Shown here: piece by piece, positions 10,524 to 10,558 of the stretch | Position numbering within the stretch: the stretch's first letter is position 1 | How the letters are laid out: each line of letters opens with the position of its first letter | DNA from: Baffinella frigidus | Taxonomy: Eukaryota; Cryptophyceae; Cryptomonadales; Baffinellaceae | Direction of reading: 5' to 3' | Length of the DNA stretch: 10,558 nucleotides | Assembly: GCA_026770585.1 (NCBI GenBank) | Contig: MU646401.1 | Span: 450,765 to 461,322 of the forward strand | Program-made: the position numbers and the translations under genes | The notes under the pieces: model-generated | What the model saw: the letters and a program-made list of their open reading frames with translations, nothing else | Databases searched by the model: none | What the model was told of the DNA's origin: nothing

Positions 10524-10558
10524 GCCTCTCTCTCTCCCCCCCTCTCCCTCTCTCCCCC
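10524..10558. repeat. CT-rich simple repeat at the window end
   Basis: CTCTCTCTC and CCCCCC-rich run to the end of the window; the complement of the type of sequence seen at position 1. It probably continues beyond the window. Confidence 0.85.

Overview
The window looks like repeat-riddled nuclear DNA of a eukaryote, probably a microbial alga or related protist. Three things point that way. Protein-like reading frames are short and stop at clear splice signals such as GTGAGT, GTAAGT and pyrimidine-rich AG. There are many degenerate TTTAGGG-type heptamers, the plant/green-alga/dinoflagellate telomere type. There are also many non-coding hairpin (foldback) elements. No bacterial operon, rRNA or clear tRNA is visible. 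The lineage cannot be fixed from the sequence alone, and no protein could be assigned to a named family.

Layout. 1-4580: GA-rich tracts, TTTATGG/TTTAGGG/TTTCGGG arrays, an AT-rich patch and a complex satellite. Minus-strand 'coding islands' sit among these repeats: about 631-774, 959-1036, 1126-1203, 2159-2397, 3208-3265, 3941-4009 and copies of one exon start near 3665, 4175 and 4467. 4585-5418: a two-exon minus-strand gene for a secreted or organelle-targeted protein. 5706-6204: a divergent two-exon plus-strand gene for a small multi-pass membrane protein. 6230-7760: mostly non-coding and packed with hairpin elements of about 140 bp. 7760-10412: plus-strand exon-like islands (7762-7873, 8178-8231, 8307-8432, 9582-9653, possibly 10365-10412) separated by segments carrying further foldback elements. 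The right end holds inverted telomere-type repeats and a CT-rich tract.

The minus-strand islands could be downstream exons of the 5418 gene, and the plus-strand islands downstream exons of the 5706 gene. That would make two large divergent genes with introns full of repeats, but this is inference.

The most striking pattern is that exon edges are duplicated together with their splice site. Copies of an exon end or start are strewn through the neighbouring intron, often with a foldback element between copies. It recurs at about eight independent places. It resembles intron creation by transposons that duplicate an AG|GT target (introner elements), here with unusually long and repeated duplications. 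This is the best candidate for something new in the window.
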